Of a stretch of 64,000 nt of DNA, positions 8,457 through 16,524 are shown in pieces. The stretch comes from Azospirillum endophyticum. GTDB taxonomy: Bacteria > Pseudomonadota > Alphaproteobacteria > Azospirillales > Azospirillaceae. The notes under the pieces were generated by a model, which was not told the DNA's origin, did no database searches, and saw only the letters and a program-made list of their open reading frames with translations. The DNA is taken from NCBI RefSeq assembly GCF_016595245.1, contig NZ_JAENHM010000069.1, positions 118,563 through 182,562 on the forward strand. Direction: 5' to 3'. Positions within the stretch are counted from its first letter, which is position 1; each line of letters starts with the position of its first letter. A program made the translations under genes and the position numbers.

Positions 8457-9086
8457 ATGAACGAACGTCGGCCGTATTTCCCGATCGACCAATTCAGCCT
8501 CGACCGGGATTTTCGGCGAAACCCGCTGATGGCTGCAATCAAGCTGGCGCGCTACAAGTTCCCGGCCAAGATGCTTTCGCCTCAGGATCGCGTGCTGGAT
8601 CTGGGCTGCGGCAACGGCCTAAGCAGCATGTTCTTCGCCTCGCACGCCCGCGAGGTGGTCGGCATGGATCTGTTCGCCGACATCGAGCGGGTGTCGGGAG
8701 AGATGCAGGCGCCCAATCTCCGCTTCGTCCAGGGCGATATCCTCGATCCGCCCGAGGAACTCGGCGAGGACATGTTCGACGCCATCGTCTCCATCGACGT
8801 CATCGAGCATTTCCATAAGGATGATGGTGAACGGATCGTCGCACGCTATGCTGATCGGTTGACCGAGCGGGGCATGATGATCCTCGGCACGCCAAACCGG
8901 CTGTCCTCGGCCTATCGTTCGGAACAGAGCCGGGCGGCGCATTTTCACGAATATGAACCGGACGAGTTGCGGGCGCTGTGCGATAAGTATTTTAAGAGAA
9001 CATTAATGTTCAGCATGAACGATGAAGTCGTTCACACGGGATTCGCAAAAATGTCGTGGTTCTTTTACGTGCTGTGCTTCAAATGA
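8457..9086 (+). CDS. Class I SAM-dependent methyltransferase, paralogue of 3462-4163
   Basis: A 209-residue methyltransferase with motif I VLDLGCGNGLSSMFF (about residues 44-58), an acidic GMDLF and post-II IVSIDVIEHFHKDD. It shares LARYKFPAKML just before motif I and FSMNDEVVHTGF near the C-terminus with the first methyltransferase of the operon, and this identical 12-residue block points to a common family-specific role rather than chance. The C-terminus is hydrophobic and aromatic (WFFYVLCF), so a membrane or lipid-linked acceptor is possible but speculative. Its stop overlaps the start of the next methyltransferase. The ATG at 8457 is preceded by GCGAG at 6 bases. Confidence 0.85.
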   Translation: MNERRPYFPIDQFSLDRDFRRNPLMAAIKLARYKFPAKMLSPQDRVLDLGCGNGLSSMFFASHAREVVGMDLFADIERVSGEMQAPNLRFVQGDILDPPEELGEDMFDAIVSIDVIEHFHKDDGERIVARYADRLTERGMMILGTPNRLSSAYRSEQSRAAHFHEYEPDELRALCDKYFKRTLMFSMNDEVVHTGFAKMSWFFYVLCFK

Positions 9087-9805
9087 CCGACCTGCCCGCC
9101 GAGCGTCAGCGTTTGGCCGATGTGGCCGAACGCCACCAGCCGATTGAACTCGACCGCATGATCCTCGACCGTTACGCCGGAGAACTGGCGACATGGTTCC
9201 GGGGCGAGTCTTGCCTCGACATCGGCTCGCGCGGTGGCTGCCAGACAGAGCATGTGGTTCGCCATTTCCCGTCCGTCGTTGCCATCGATGCGGTTGAGGA
9301 GCATCTGCTGGACCTCCGTCATCGCTTCCCGCAAATCCGCACGATCGTCAGCCTGATTGAGGAGTACGACACGGAGGAGCGGTTCGATTGCGCGATCATG
9401 ATCGGCTTCCTGGAGCATGTGATCGATCCGGTCGGCGTCCTGACGAAGTGCCGGGAGTTGCTGAAGCCGGGCGGACGCCTGATGATCGGCGTGCCGAACG
9501 CCCGGTCCCTGCATCGCCAGATCGGTGTCGCCATGAACATGCTGCCCCGTTGCGATGCGCTGACCGAGAGCGATCACAAGATCGGGCACCGGCGCGTCTA
9601 TTCCTGGGACAGCTTGCGCACCGACATCGTGGCCGCAGGGCTCGATATCCGCTCCATGTGGGGGGGGTTCCTGAAACCTCTCAACTCCGCCCAGATGGCC
9701 AAGCAATTCTCGCCGGAGCAGATCGCTGCCTTCTATGAGGTCGGCCGCCAGTATCCGGATCTTTGCAACTTCATTCTCGCTGTTGCCGAACGTTCGGCTC
9801 CATGA
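9083..9805 (+). CDS. Class I SAM-dependent methyltransferase
   Basis: A 240-residue protein with motif I CLDIGSRGGCQTEHV (about residue 45), an acidic position in AIDAVEEHLL, and CAIMIGFLEHVIDP for motif II. LLKPGGRLMIGVPNA is the usual post-core strand. It resembles the UbiE/Methyltransf_11 type. It has no FSMNDEVVHTGF element and is therefore a different family from its upstream neighbour, with which it overlaps by four bases (ATGA at 9083). It is followed, again with a 4-base overlap, by the FemAB-like acyltransferase, so the two products are likely made in equal amounts. The substrate is unknown; a sugar O- or N-methylation is the natural guess. Confidence 0.82.
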   Translation: MTDLPAERQRLADVAERHQPIELDRMILDRYAGELATWFRGESCLDIGSRGGCQTEHVVRHFPSVVAIDAVEEHLLDLRHRFPQIRTIVSLIEEYDTEERFDCAIMIGFLEHVIDPVGVLTKCRELLKPGGRLMIGVPNARSLHRQIGVAMNMLPRCDALTESDHKIGHRRVYSWDSLRTDIVAAGLDIRSMWGGFLKPLNSAQMAKQFSPEQIAAFYEVGRQYPDLCNFILAVAERSAP

Positions 9806-10794
9806 CACTCACGGTTTTTAGCGACGCCGTTTCCTGGGAGCAGAACCTGCGCCGCGTCCGTGAACCGAAAGCCCTGGCATCCTTCGCCTATGCACAGGCA
9901 TCCGCCCTGTTGTACGGCAACGGCACCTGGGCGGAAGCCGCGGTGCTGGAGGAGGAGGGGCACATCGTCCTTCATCCCTATCTGCGGCGTCCGATCCCTC
10001 AATCGCCGCATCGGAGCGATCTCGTATCGGCCTTCGAGTTCGGGGGATTTTGGTGTAGCGCCGAGGATCCGGTGCTTCGGGCAGAGTTGCTGCACCGCTT
10101 CGCCCTGCGTTTCGGTGATTGGGCCAGCGCCGAAGGGATCGTGACGGAATTCATTCGGTTGAACCCGTTTCTGCCTGATGATGGGATCGAGAAGGGCGGC
10201 TACCAACTGCGCTGGCATCAGGATCACGTTGTCCTGCAGCTGGACGGCCCCATCGACACGCTGCGACAACGATACAACCGGGCACGCGGCAAACAGGTGC
10301 GCCAGGGGCAGCGCAACGGACTCACCCTGGAACGGGTGGACGACCCGACAATGCTGTGCCGGCTGCTTCATGCCAACCTGACGCGGCTTTCGGCCAAGCC
10401 CTTCTATTTCTTCCCCATCGAGTTCCTGCGCGCCCTCATGCCTGTCTCCGTGGTCTTCCATGTCCTGGGGCCGGATGGGTCGGTGATCGGCGCGCATATG
10501 TACATTGTGGACGGTGATGTCCTGTTCGCCTTTTTATGCCACGCCGATGCCGAAAGCTGGGGGCTGCGCCCGAACGACTTCGCGTATGACGCCGTCATCG
10601 GCTGGGCGGTTGAACATGGCTTTCGCACCCTGCATCTTGGCGGTGGTGCCGAGGAACTGTTCCGCTACAAGCAAAGCTTCGGCCCCGATACCATTCCCTA
10701 CCGTCAGGCCAGGCGCGTCTTTCTGCCCACCGTCTACCGCGACTTGGCCGACGGCGACGATAGCCGCTTCTTTCCCACCTATCGTCGATCCTGA
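9802..10794 (+). CDS. FemAB/GNAT-like acyltransferase
   Basis: A 330-residue protein with the layout of FemAB-type double-GNAT proteins (BioF2-like acetyltransferase domain). The C-terminal half has VVFHVLGPDGSVIGAHMYIV, LCHADAESWGLRPNDFAYDAVIGWA (given in part) and the typical FemAB-like ending LHLGGGAEELFRYKQSFG. Such proteins move amino acids or acyl groups onto amino groups of lipids, peptidoglycan or polysaccharides. Together with the upstream sugar aminotransferase this suggests N-acylation or aminoacylation of an amino sugar. It starts at the ATGA overlap with the methyltransferase and its stop shares one base with the ATG of the sulfotransferase. Donor (aminoacyl-tRNA or acyl-CoA) is not decidable from the sequence. 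Confidence 0.75.
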   Translation: MTLTVFSDAVSWEQNLRRVREPKALASFAYAQASALLYGNGTWAEAAVLEEEGHIVLHPYLRRPIPQSPHRSDLVSAFEFGGFWCSAEDPVLRAELLHRFALRFGDWASAEGIVTEFIRLNPFLPDDGIEKGGYQLRWHQDHVVLQLDGPIDTLRQRYNRARGKQVRQGQRNGLTLERVDDPTMLCRLLHANLTRLSAKPFYFFPIEFLRALMPVSVVFHVLGPDGSVIGAHMYIVDGDVLFAFLCHADAESWGLRPNDFAYDAVIGWAVEHGFRTLHLGGGAEELFRYKQSFGPDTIPYRQARRVFLPTVYRDLADGDDSRFFPTYRRS

Positions 10795-11672
10795 TGAACG
10801 CCCCCGCCAAACCCCAGCCGGCCCAGCGGAACGGACAAGCCGTAAGGAGTGCAAGGATGATAGAAGAACTCCCGACTCTCGCCGATTGGGACGTGGTTCT
10901 GGTGTGCTGGTACCCCCACTCGGGCGGCCGCTGGTTCAATCGTGGACTATTGTCGCGCCATCCCGGCATCGTTCTTAATGAATACTTCACGCCTTGGCTG
11001 AACCATTCGGTGGATGCCATTCTTGGCCTCGACAAGACCACACAGGTCCACAAGACGCGGTCAATGAAGGGGCTGCGTGAAGAGTTCGACATCGTCGTCC
11101 GATCGGTCGAAGCCGCGCGGCGCGCCGGTCTGGTCCAGTATTTCACCGACAAGCGGGCGATGGTTACCCGCGACGCGCCCGGACGGCTGGCCGCCGGCGC
11201 CCTTCCGGTCGGCAGTCATGTCGGTGTGCCGGATTTCGCCCTGCTGCTCGACATCCTGCCGAAGCTGCGGATCATCCAACTCATCCGCGATCCGGTGGGC
11301 TGCTTCGGGTCGCTGAAGACACGGCGCGAACTGGACGGCGACCCCTATCACGCGGGAGCGAGTTGGGTTCAGCTGAACGCTGCCATGCGGACCTTCTTCG
11401 AGGCACCGGAACGGGCGGCGCACCACCGCGTCGTGCGGATGGAGGATCTGGCGAACGACACCGAGGGCGAATTGCGACGGGTGTGCAACTGGCTCGGCCT
11501 GCCTTTCGACGAAACGATGCTGGACGGCAGGGGCGAGTATCACGGGCGCAACGAGGGAGCGGAGGTTCTGTCCGGCGTGACCCAGGCGGAAACCGACATC
11601 ATCCGCCGCATCACGGCGGGTGAGGCATTGGCCTATGGTTACATCGGCGCGCCGGACAACCGGCCGTCATGA
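10794..11672 (+). CDS. Sulfotransferase-family protein
   Basis: A 292-residue protein with the two PAPS-binding elements of sulfotransferases: a P-loop-like 5'-phosphosulfate loop near the N-terminus (YPHSGGRWFNRGLL, about residue 40) and a 3'-phosphate loop (LIRDPVGCFGSLKTRR, about residues 164-179). The C-terminal VVRMEDLANDTEGELRRVC resembles the usual motif where the enzyme contacts the nucleotide. It probably transfers sulfate to a sugar hydroxyl or amine, which would add a negative charge to the glycan. ATG 10794 shares its A with the previous TGA; another ATG lies at residue 22, so the first 21 residues may be untranslated. The next radical SAM gene overlaps its stop by four bases. Confidence 0.8.
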   Translation: MNAPAKPQPAQRNGQAVRSARMIEELPTLADWDVVLVCWYPHSGGRWFNRGLLSRHPGIVLNEYFTPWLNHSVDAILGLDKTTQVHKTRSMKGLREEFDIVVRSVEAARRAGLVQYFTDKRAMVTRDAPGRLAAGALPVGSHVGVPDFALLLDILPKLRIIQLIRDPVGCFGSLKTRRELDGDPYHAGASWVQLNAAMRTFFEAPERAAHHRVVRMEDLANDTEGELRRVCNWLGLPFDETMLDGRGEYHGRNEGAEVLSGVTQAETDIIRRITAGEALAYGYIGAPDNRPS

Positions 11673-12862
11673 GCGGAGCGGAAACGATGGCACGGTCCAA
11701 CACCATCTGCGACAGCAAATATGATCGCCGGAAGCTATTGCTGCATCCGAAGCGCATCGGCGCGCTGCTGGAAACAGGGGATGCTTGGCCGATCACGGTC
11801 AACACCGGCTTCACCACCTATTGCAACCACAGCTGCGTCTGGTGCAGTTCGGCCTACACGACCCGTGTGGCGCCGTCGCTGAAGGGGCGCGATAAGCTGA
11901 TCATCCAGCCCGACGTCTGGATCCGCAACATCCGCATCCTCGCCGAGCGGGGAACCAGCGGCTTGATCATCGCCGGGCAGGGTGAGCCGCTGCTGCATCC
12001 GGCAGCGAACGACATGCTGGAGGCCGCTGCCGACGCCGGACTTCGTTATATGCTGTTCAGCAACGGGCAGCGTCTTAATCCGAAGCTGTACGAAACCTTT
12101 TTCCGGGGAGCGGCGGCGATCCGTTTCAGCGTCGATGCCGGAACGGAGGCGACCCATACACGCTGGCATGCGGCGGAGAACGCCAACGGCCGGGGGCGCG
12201 CGGACTTCAACCAGATGATCGACAACATCCGTGCCCTGGTCACGGAAAAGCGGAAGCGTGGCGCCCGGTTCCCTGACATCGGTTGCCAGATGATCTCCTC
12301 CAAATTGACCGAATCCGATTTTGAAGCTTTCGCAGAGCTGTTTTCGGACATCGGCGTTGACTACATCGCCTACAAATCCCTGCAGCGGAACATCAGCAAC
12401 CAGGGGATCAGCGTCTCCTCGCTCGACCTGCACGAAACCGAGGAGGAGCGTGCCGAACAGGCGCGGCGAATGCTGGACCGCCTGCTGGCCATCAAGGCCC
12501 GCTTCGAACGTCCCGGCTTCGAGGTCCATGTGAAGGTCGAGCAGATTGCCTCGGCCTATGTGAAGGAATTCAACGGAGCGGAACGCTACAGCCGTTGCCG
12601 CGCCCACCCCCTGGTCCCGATGATCGAGCCGGATGGTAAGGTCTATCTCTGCATCGACCACGGCGGCAACGACGACTTTGTGATCGGCAACATCTACGAC
12701 GACGACATTGCGACGATCTGGGCTTCGCAGCAGCGCCGCGAGGTGATCAGCCGCATTGATCTGAAGGGGAAATGCCCGGCCGGCTGCTTCCTGGACGAAG
12801 CCAACCACATTCTGGATCAGATCGCCGATCCCGATCCACATCTCCACCCCATGCTGATCTGA
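11669..12862 (+). CDS. Radical SAM/SPASM protein
   Basis: A 397-residue radical SAM enzyme. The cluster motif is CNHSCVWC (about residues 52-59), followed by IAGQGEPLLHP. The C-terminus carries SPASM-like cysteines: YSRCRAH, KVYLCIDHGG, then GNIYDDDIATIW and KGKCPAGC, the usual layout for one or two auxiliary clusters. It differs clearly from the radical SAM at 4178-5242, so the operon encodes two distinct radical reactions, possibly C-methylation, epimerisation or dehydrogenation on sugars or peptides. Its start overlaps the sulfotransferase stop (ATGA). No precursor peptide gene was found next to it, which argues against a classical peptide-maturation role. The function remains unassigned. 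Confidence 0.87.
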   Translation: MSGAETMARSNTICDSKYDRRKLLLHPKRIGALLETGDAWPITVNTGFTTYCNHSCVWCSSAYTTRVAPSLKGRDKLIIQPDVWIRNIRILAERGTSGLIIAGQGEPLLHPAANDMLEAAADAGLRYMLFSNGQRLNPKLYETFFRGAAAIRFSVDAGTEATHTRWHAAENANGRGRADFNQMIDNIRALVTEKRKRGARFPDIGCQMISSKLTESDFEAFAELFSDIGVDYIAYKSLQRNISNQGISVSSLDLHETEEERAEQARRMLDRLLAIKARFERPGFEVHVKVEQIASAYVKEFNGAERYSRCRAHPLVPMIEPDGKVYLCIDHGGNDDFVIGNIYDDDIATIWASQQRREVISRIDLKGKCPAGCFLDEANHILDQIADPDPHLHPMLI

Positions 12863-12886
12863 CCTCACGGCGACCGAGCGCATTCA

Positions 12887-13669
12887 ATGGAAACTCCACT
12901 CAACCGGATCCCGACTGCCGCCATCGCCGATCTTTTTCCGGCGGTCGGCGCGGTGGGACCACTCGTCCTCAATGCCCATCTGCTGGATTTCCGGCCGGAA
13001 CAACTGCCCGTCCTGGTTCCCTACGAACACCTCACCCTGGCGGCCTTGGCCCGCCATATAGCGCCAGAGCGGATTCTAGAGATCGGAACGGCACAGGGCC
13101 GCGGGACCTTTCTGCTGGCCGCCAACACCCCCGACACCACGCGGATCGTCACCATCGACCTGCCGCCGGAGCAGCGGGACGACTATACGCAGGCGTGCCT
13201 GAATGGCGACAACGACGTCAGCCGGCTCTATCGCGGCACAGCCTACGAGCCGCGCATTGACCTCGTGCTCGCCGATTCCACCACGCTCGATCCGGCTGCG
13301 TTGCGTGACCGTTACGGCGCCATGGATCTGATCCTGATCGACGGCAACCACAGCTTCGAAGCCGTAAAAGCCGATACCGAACTGGCGCTGAAGGTCGCGA
13401 CGGAGGATGCGCTGTTCATCTGGCACGACTTCTACAGCTTCCCGGACTATGTGGCCGACAGGTCGGGTTTGCGCGGGGTGTTCCCGTTCCTGAACGGATG
13501 GAACGGCGGCGGGCGGTTGCAGTTGCGTCATGTCATGGGGACCTATTTCGTGCTGGGAAGGCGGCGTTGGCCGGAAGGCACCGACCGGCAGCTTCTTCAG
13601 CCTGGTGACGGCGGTCCGATCTTCGGCACGCGCATCGCCCGTCTTGCGGACACGGGCACCCCCGCATGA
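12887..13669 (+). CDS. Class I SAM-fold methyltransferase (Methyltransf_24 type)
   Basis: A 260-residue protein. Motif I is ILEIGTAQGRGTFLLA (about residues 64-79), then IVTIDLPP as the acidic loop, and LILIDGNHSFEAVKADTE (about residue 150), the pattern of the Methyltransf_24/CmcI group often found beside glycosyltransferases in O-antigen clusters. IWHDFYSFPDY near residue 185 contains possible metal or substrate ligands. It begins 24 bases after the radical SAM gene and its stop overlaps the glycosyltransferase ATG. A role in O-methylation of the same glycan is likely; substrate unknown. Confidence 0.8.
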   Translation: METPLNRIPTAAIADLFPAVGAVGPLVLNAHLLDFRPEQLPVLVPYEHLTLAALARHIAPERILEIGTAQGRGTFLLAANTPDTTRIVTIDLPPEQRDDYTQACLNGDNDVSRLYRGTAYEPRIDLVLADSTTLDPAALRDRYGAMDLILIDGNHSFEAVKADTELALKVATEDALFIWHDFYSFPDYVADRSGLRGVFPFLNGWNGGGRLQLRHVMGTYFVLGRRRWPEGTDRQLLQPGDGGPIFGTRIARLADTGTPA

Positions 13670-15165
13670 CCCATCCCTATGCCGACCCGCTCGCCCCTGA
13701 CTTTCCCACCGATGCGGAAATCGAACGGCGCTACGCGCTGCATCTGCTCGACGATCCGAATGGATCGCTGTCGATGGTCTCGCCGGAGATCGCTGCTCTG
13801 CGCGGCCGTTTGGAGGCGCTCTATCAGGACCCTCATAGCGGAGCCGAAGCCCGCACAGTCGAACGGCCGATATGGCGGCGGCTGTACCGGCTGGTTTACG
13901 GTTATTGCGGACGACGTGGGCGGGCCTTCATCAACACGGTCAACCGTCAGGCGCAAGAACGCCCAACCGTGGTCTTCGTGGCCCCCTGGCCCAACTACAA
14001 ATTCCTGCGGGAGGCACAAGCGCTGCGCGCCCGCGGGGTGGCCTGCTATCTGATCGCCTTGCGCCATGACCATGTCATCACGGAAATCCTTGAACGGCAG
14101 GAATTCCGCCATGCCTTCGACGGCATCCATGAGGTTCGGCGCAACGCGCTGATTCTGTTGGGCTTACTGCGGCAGTTGCGGCCGGCGGTCTTCCATGTTC
14201 ACGGCGAACCCTGGACCCAGGCAATGGTGCGCACCGTCAACGATGCCAAGCGCGGCGCCGCCTGTGTCGTCGAGTTGGAGGATATCTTCACCGTCTACGC
14301 CGAGCGCGGCGTCATGCACCGGGTTTGGTCACCGGACAAGGTGGACTTCGCCTATGCCATGGAGGGTTATGCCTGCCGGCATTGCGACGGCGTCGTCTAT
14401 CCTTTTGCCGCCGGCGTGCAGACGGAACTGGAGGAGCGGCACGGCACCCGCTTCGCCGGCCTCGACCTCCCATGCTACCCCAGCTTGTCCTTTACGGATT
14501 TTGGCAGCGGCAAGGAATCGGCAGCGGATGGCCGCCTGCGTGTGGTCTGGGCCGGCAATGTCTGGCTTCCCACCCCCGGCTTCCCGGAGGAGCTGTTTCC
14601 CTCCGCCGGGCTGCCCAGGGTGCTGAGAAAGCTGCTTGATGCCGGGATCGGCTGCGAGATCGTCATCGATCCCGGCCGCGCCACGGCCTTTGAAACACCG
14701 CCTTGGTCGATTTACACGGAGTTGCGGCAATACGGCCATTTCCGGCTGGAGGCGGGGGTTGCGCCGGCGCAGCTCAGCCGCCGCCTCTCCACCGCCGATT
14801 TCGGCCTGCAAATGGCCGCCTATGATCCGGCACGGCTGCTGGTCCGCCCGAGCAAGCTCCGGTTCCAGATTTCGACCAAATTCTTTGCCTATCTGGAAGC
14901 CGGCCTGCCGGTCATCGTCAACGCGGAGTTCGCATTCATGGCCGATCTCGTCGAGCGCCACGGCATCGGGCTGGCGGTCGGCATTTCCGAACTCGACAGC
15001 CTGGCTAACCGCCTCCGACGATTCGACCGGGCTGCGGCGGTGGAGAACATCCGCCGCTTCAACCGCGATCAGTCGATGGAGCGCGCCATCGGCCGGCTGA
15101 TGGCCTTCTACGGCAGCTTGCCCTCGGGCCGCTGGCGCCGGATGGCGGGCGCCACCATGACTTGA
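13666..15165 (+). CDS. Glycosyltransferase, GT4-like
   Basis: A 499-residue protein with a GT-B arrangement. Near the middle, PAVFHVHGEPWTQ resembles the N-domain acceptor region, and RLRVVWAGNVWLPTPGFP opens the C-domain. The donor-binding part contains ISTKFFAYLEAGLPVIVN (about residues 405-422), close in form to the equivalent stretch of the protein at 5578-7305. It probably adds a sugar to the growing glycan at the cytoplasmic side of the membrane. No transmembrane segment is evident. The start ATG overlaps the previous stop by four bases. Specificity cannot be predicted. Confidence 0.78.
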   Translation: MTHPYADPLAPDFPTDAEIERRYALHLLDDPNGSLSMVSPEIAALRGRLEALYQDPHSGAEARTVERPIWRRLYRLVYGYCGRRGRAFINTVNRQAQERPTVVFVAPWPNYKFLREAQALRARGVACYLIALRHDHVITEILERQEFRHAFDGIHEVRRNALILLGLLRQLRPAVFHVHGEPWTQAMVRTVNDAKRGAACVVELEDIFTVYAERGVMHRVWSPDKVDFAYAMEGYACRHCDGVVYPFAAGVQTELEERHGTRFAGLDLPCYPSLSFTDFGSGKESAADGRLRVVWAGNVWLPTPGFPEELFPSAGLPRVLRKLLDAGIGCEIVIDPGRATAFETPPWSIYTELRQYGHFRLEAGVAPAQLSRRLSTADFGLQMAAYDPARLLVRPSKLRFQISTKFFAYLEAGLPVIVNAEFAFMADLVERHGIGLAVGISELDSLANRLRRFDRAAAVENIRRFNRDQSMERAIGRLMAFYGSLPSGRWRRMAGATMT

Positions 15166-15222
15166 CGGTCGCCCCGACGCTTGCGAATGCGCTAAGCTGG
15201 GCCAGAAAATTCAGGAACATCC

Positions 15223-16464
15223 ATGGCCATGACGACCCATATGGCAGATACGCCGCCGACCGAAGACCTGATCGTCCAATGGCGCGAGCGGATCCGGCAG
15301 ACCACCTTCGCCAATTACCATTTCGAGATGGGGTTCGCGTTGTGGCGCACCGGCAGTCTCGACGTGGCGGCCGCTGCCCTTGAGCGCGCCTTGGAGATTC
15401 AGCCCGATCTGGCCAAGGTCGCCCCGCTGCTGGCCCGCATCGAAGAAGCGCAAGGACACGGCACCGCGGCACAACAGCGCAAGGGCGCGGTGCTGAACCG
15501 CGACCCATTGCTATGGAGCCGGGGCTGCGTCGCCCTGGCCTTGTGCCATGCCCGCGACGGCGCGTTCGATCAGGCCGAACCATGGCTTGAGCAGGCCCGG
15601 ACGGTGACGCCGGATGACCCGCTTCTGCTGGCATGCAGCGGTCTGCTCCAGGCCCGTCAGAATGCGTGGCTGCCGGCCTGTGCCAACCTGGACCGGGTGA
15701 CGGCAGTCGCCGGCGTCGAGACGGACGAACTGGCGGGCGAACTGGTCGACTCGCTGGAGTTGATGGCACGTCACCGCTTCCAGGATTGGTCGCCGCCGCA
15801 GCCGGACAAAACCGTGTTCGCCCTGGCCGCCGCCCGTACCGTCCTGCGCCTTGATCCCCGAATGACTGCACTGCGCGGTCTGATCATCCGCTGCCTGTTG
15901 CGGCTGGGCCGCTATGCGGATGTGATGCAGGAGTTTATCGAACTGCCGGTGGAGCAGGCAGCCGAAAACGGCAACCGCATGCTGGCCGGAATCGCGCTCT
16001 TCTCACTCGGACGATATGAGGAGGCGACGACCGCCTTCGAGGCGTGCAGCGCGCTCAATCCGAACGAAGCAAGGCCGATCGCCTACCTGGGGCTGATTGC
16101 CTTGGCGACCGGAGGGAACGACCGCGCCTTGGCAAAGCTGGACGCAGCCCGATTCCAGGCTCCGGATGATGCCTTCGTGCTGTCGTGCTACGGGTTGGCG
16201 CTGCACGCCCAAGGTCGGTTTGCCGATGCCGTGCAAATCCACAAAGCGGCGTTGAAGCTTGCACCTGATGATGTTTGGGCGCGCCTCAACCTGGGCTTGG
16301 CGTTGGACGCCCTTGGGGATGTGAGCGGCAGCCACGATGCCTACTGCACGGCATTGGAAACCGGTGCACCTTTCTGCTTCGCCACGCTCGACCAGCGGCC
16401 GTTTGGAGCAGAGCTTCTAAAGGAGCGCTTTGCATCGCTCGGCTTTCCCTACAAGGCCTCTTGA
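15223..16464 (+). CDS. Tetratricopeptide-repeat protein
   Basis: A 413-residue protein of helical repeats. Several TPR-like units are recognisable by their spacing and small/large residue pattern, such as YHFEMGFALWRTGSLDVAAA near residue 30, GIALFSLGRYEEATTAFEAC (about 250), YGLALHAQGRFADAVQIHKA (about 325) and LNLGLALDALGDVSGSHDAY (about 359). No signal peptide or catalytic motif is visible, so it is probably a cytosolic scaffold for the glycan enzymes around it. The start was set at 15223 because AGGA lies six bases upstream; other ATGs follow at 15229 and 15241. The 57-base gap before it is the first sizeable gap since 13666 and may hold a weak internal promoter. Confidence 0.75.
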   Translation: MAMTTHMADTPPTEDLIVQWRERIRQTTFANYHFEMGFALWRTGSLDVAAAALERALEIQPDLAKVAPLLARIEEAQGHGTAAQQRKGAVLNRDPLLWSRGCVALALCHARDGAFDQAEPWLEQARTVTPDDPLLLACSGLLQARQNAWLPACANLDRVTAVAGVETDELAGELVDSLELMARHRFQDWSPPQPDKTVFALAAARTVLRLDPRMTALRGLIIRCLLRLGRYADVMQEFIELPVEQAAENGNRMLAGIALFSLGRYEEATTAFEACSALNPNEARPIAYLGLIALATGGNDRALAKLDAARFQAPDDAFVLSCYGLALHAQGRFADAVQIHKAALKLAPDDVWARLNLGLALDALGDVSGSHDAYCTALETGAPFCFATLDQRPFGAELLKERFASLGFPYKAS

Positions 16465-16524
16465 TCCGGCGGTATCCTTTCAAGCCAAGCCTTTGTTTCG
16501 AAGCCCTTTTTGCACGAGATGCTG

